Positions 63,489 to 64,000 of a stretch of DNA of 64,000 nt are shown here, piece by piece; the stretch's first letter is position 1; each line of letters opens with the position of its first letter. This DNA comes from VXPW01 sp965115815 (lineage in GTDB: Bacteria > Pseudomonadota > Alphaproteobacteria > TMED109). The DNA lies in NCBI GenBank assembly GCA_965115815.1, contig OZ220465.1, positions 2,666,001 through 2,730,000 on the forward strand, read 5' to 3'. The translations under genes and the position numbers were made by a program. The notes beneath the pieces are model-generated. The model had not been told where the DNA came from, ran no database searches, and saw only the letters and a list, made by a program, of their open reading frames with translations.

Positions 63489-64000
63489 TGTTCCGCTCCT
63501 GCCCGCCGTGAAACCATCTCCCCTCCAATACCGTCCAGGCTTTCCTGCGGCAGGTAGAGTGCAAGCAGTTCGATACGCGTGCCCTCGGGGCAAGCACCGG
63601 CGAGGCTACCGACCCGCACCCGCAAGTCATCCTGATGGGGTTCCACGTCCCTAACAAGACATCCATAGAGCTGAATGTCCGATGTGTTCCGCAGATACCT
63701 TCTTGCCGCCCGCTCGAAACGTGCCCGCCATGGGGCTGACCCGACCCGATGAGCGAGGTACTTTACGAGATCGTCGCGGATGGCTTTCTCGTCGCGTAGA
63801 TCTTCCAGTTGTTGTTTCAGCCCGGTGCGGCCGTACATCGCTCCGGGAGGATAGCTCCGTTCGCTCGATGTCTTCACCTCGCCGAACGCGAGGCAATCGC
63901 CGTTGTCGTCGATCCCGAATCCCACCAAGTCCGCCCCTGGCAAGCTGGAGCCGCTCTTTCTCTCGTCCCGACCGTCTGGCCAGGGAAAGCTGCATGACCG
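63485..64000 (-). CDS. PD-(D/E)XK-like nuclease partner of the helicase (partial)
   Basis: Frame open at the window edge; the last 171 residues are visible. SSLPGADLVGFGIDDNGDCLAFGEVKTSSE has the D...ExK spacing of PD-(D/E)XK nucleases (Asp in GADLVGF, then GEVK). The rest reads MYGRTGLKQQLEDLRD, WRARFERAARRYLRN, IQLYGCLVRDVEPHQDDLRVRVG and LLALYLPQESLDGIG. A nuclease encoded directly before and overlapping a DEAH helicase is the Hachiman (HamA-HamB) arrangement. I could not match the classical DUF1837 signature, so this may be a different family with the same logic. Confidence 0.65.
   Translation of the reverse strand, partial: RSCSFPWPDGRDERKSGSSLPGADLVGFGIDDNGDCLAFGEVKTSSERSYPPGAMYGRTGLKQQLEDLRDEKAIRDDLVKYLAHRVGSAPWRARFERAARRYLRNTSDIQLYGCLVRDVEPHQDDLRVRVGSLAGACPEGTRIELLALYLPQESLDGIGGEMVSRRAGAEQ

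Noticed and set aside
1..64000. tRNA or rRNA genes
   Set aside because: No tRNA cloverleaf or rRNA segment was recognised. The only structured housekeeping RNA seen is rnpB.

Overview
The window is GC-rich chromosomal DNA, most likely from an alphaproteobacterium of the Rhodospirillales type. The main evidence is the right-centre block on the minus strand: a DnaJ/TerB-like gene, an AmpD/AmiD-type amidase with a peptidoglycan-binding domain, rnpB, and then mraZ-rsmH-ftsL-ftsI-murE-murF-mraY-murD-ftsW-murG-murC-murB-ddl-ftsQ-ftsA-ftsZ. MurE has the DNPR motif of meso-diaminopimelate enzymes. No species call is possible from the sequence alone.

Layout. 1-8773 is a wrecked defence island: a type I restriction hsdR, a GHKL-type ATPase fragment and a HEPN/Toprim-associated gene, each broken by nested insertions. 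8774-15480 is a dump of insertion-sequence remnants (IS5, IS1634, IS21, IS4/Tn5-like), including two large DUF4338-plus-Tn5-type transposase genes. 15780-22117 is an intact, tightly overlapping seven-gene operon for membrane-lipid modification: FAD amine oxidase-like, DUF1365, a secreted chalcone-isomerase-like protein, MFS/GPH transporter, DUF3833, SDR, and a cyclopropane-fatty-acid synthase-like methyltransferase. 22335-28220 holds a broken group II intron reverse transcriptase, a probable ORF-less group II intron, an RTX calcium-binding gene broken by an IS5-type element, and an ISNCY-type element. 28757-30524 has two intact housekeeping-like genes (HAD dehalogenase, HugZ-type protein). 30685-33110 is mobile debris. 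33212-53761 is the cell-wall and division cluster with rnpB. 54124-60130 is again debris: miniature elements, a PD-(D/E)XK remnant, one small coiled-coil membrane gene, an IS1634 transposase pseudogene and two decayed tyrosine integrases. 60198-64000 is a two-gene nuclease-helicase module of the Hachiman/AbpAB kind, running off the window.

The most useful signals are the short non-autonomous elements. At least four distinct families (here A, C, E, F) have recognisable terminal inverted repeats and target-site duplications. Removing them and the larger ISs by their duplications rebuilds uninterrupted reading frames: a 433-codon HEPN/Toprim gene and the joined RTX gene rebuild in frame across clear duplications. 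The hsdR frame also rebuilds, although the duplication there is not clear. The dcw cluster has a recognisable control region: a sigma70-like promoter overlaid by 10-bp-phased TGGGA boxes, the expected MraZ operator. The genes in it overlap by 1-4 bases almost throughout, as expected for one long transcript.
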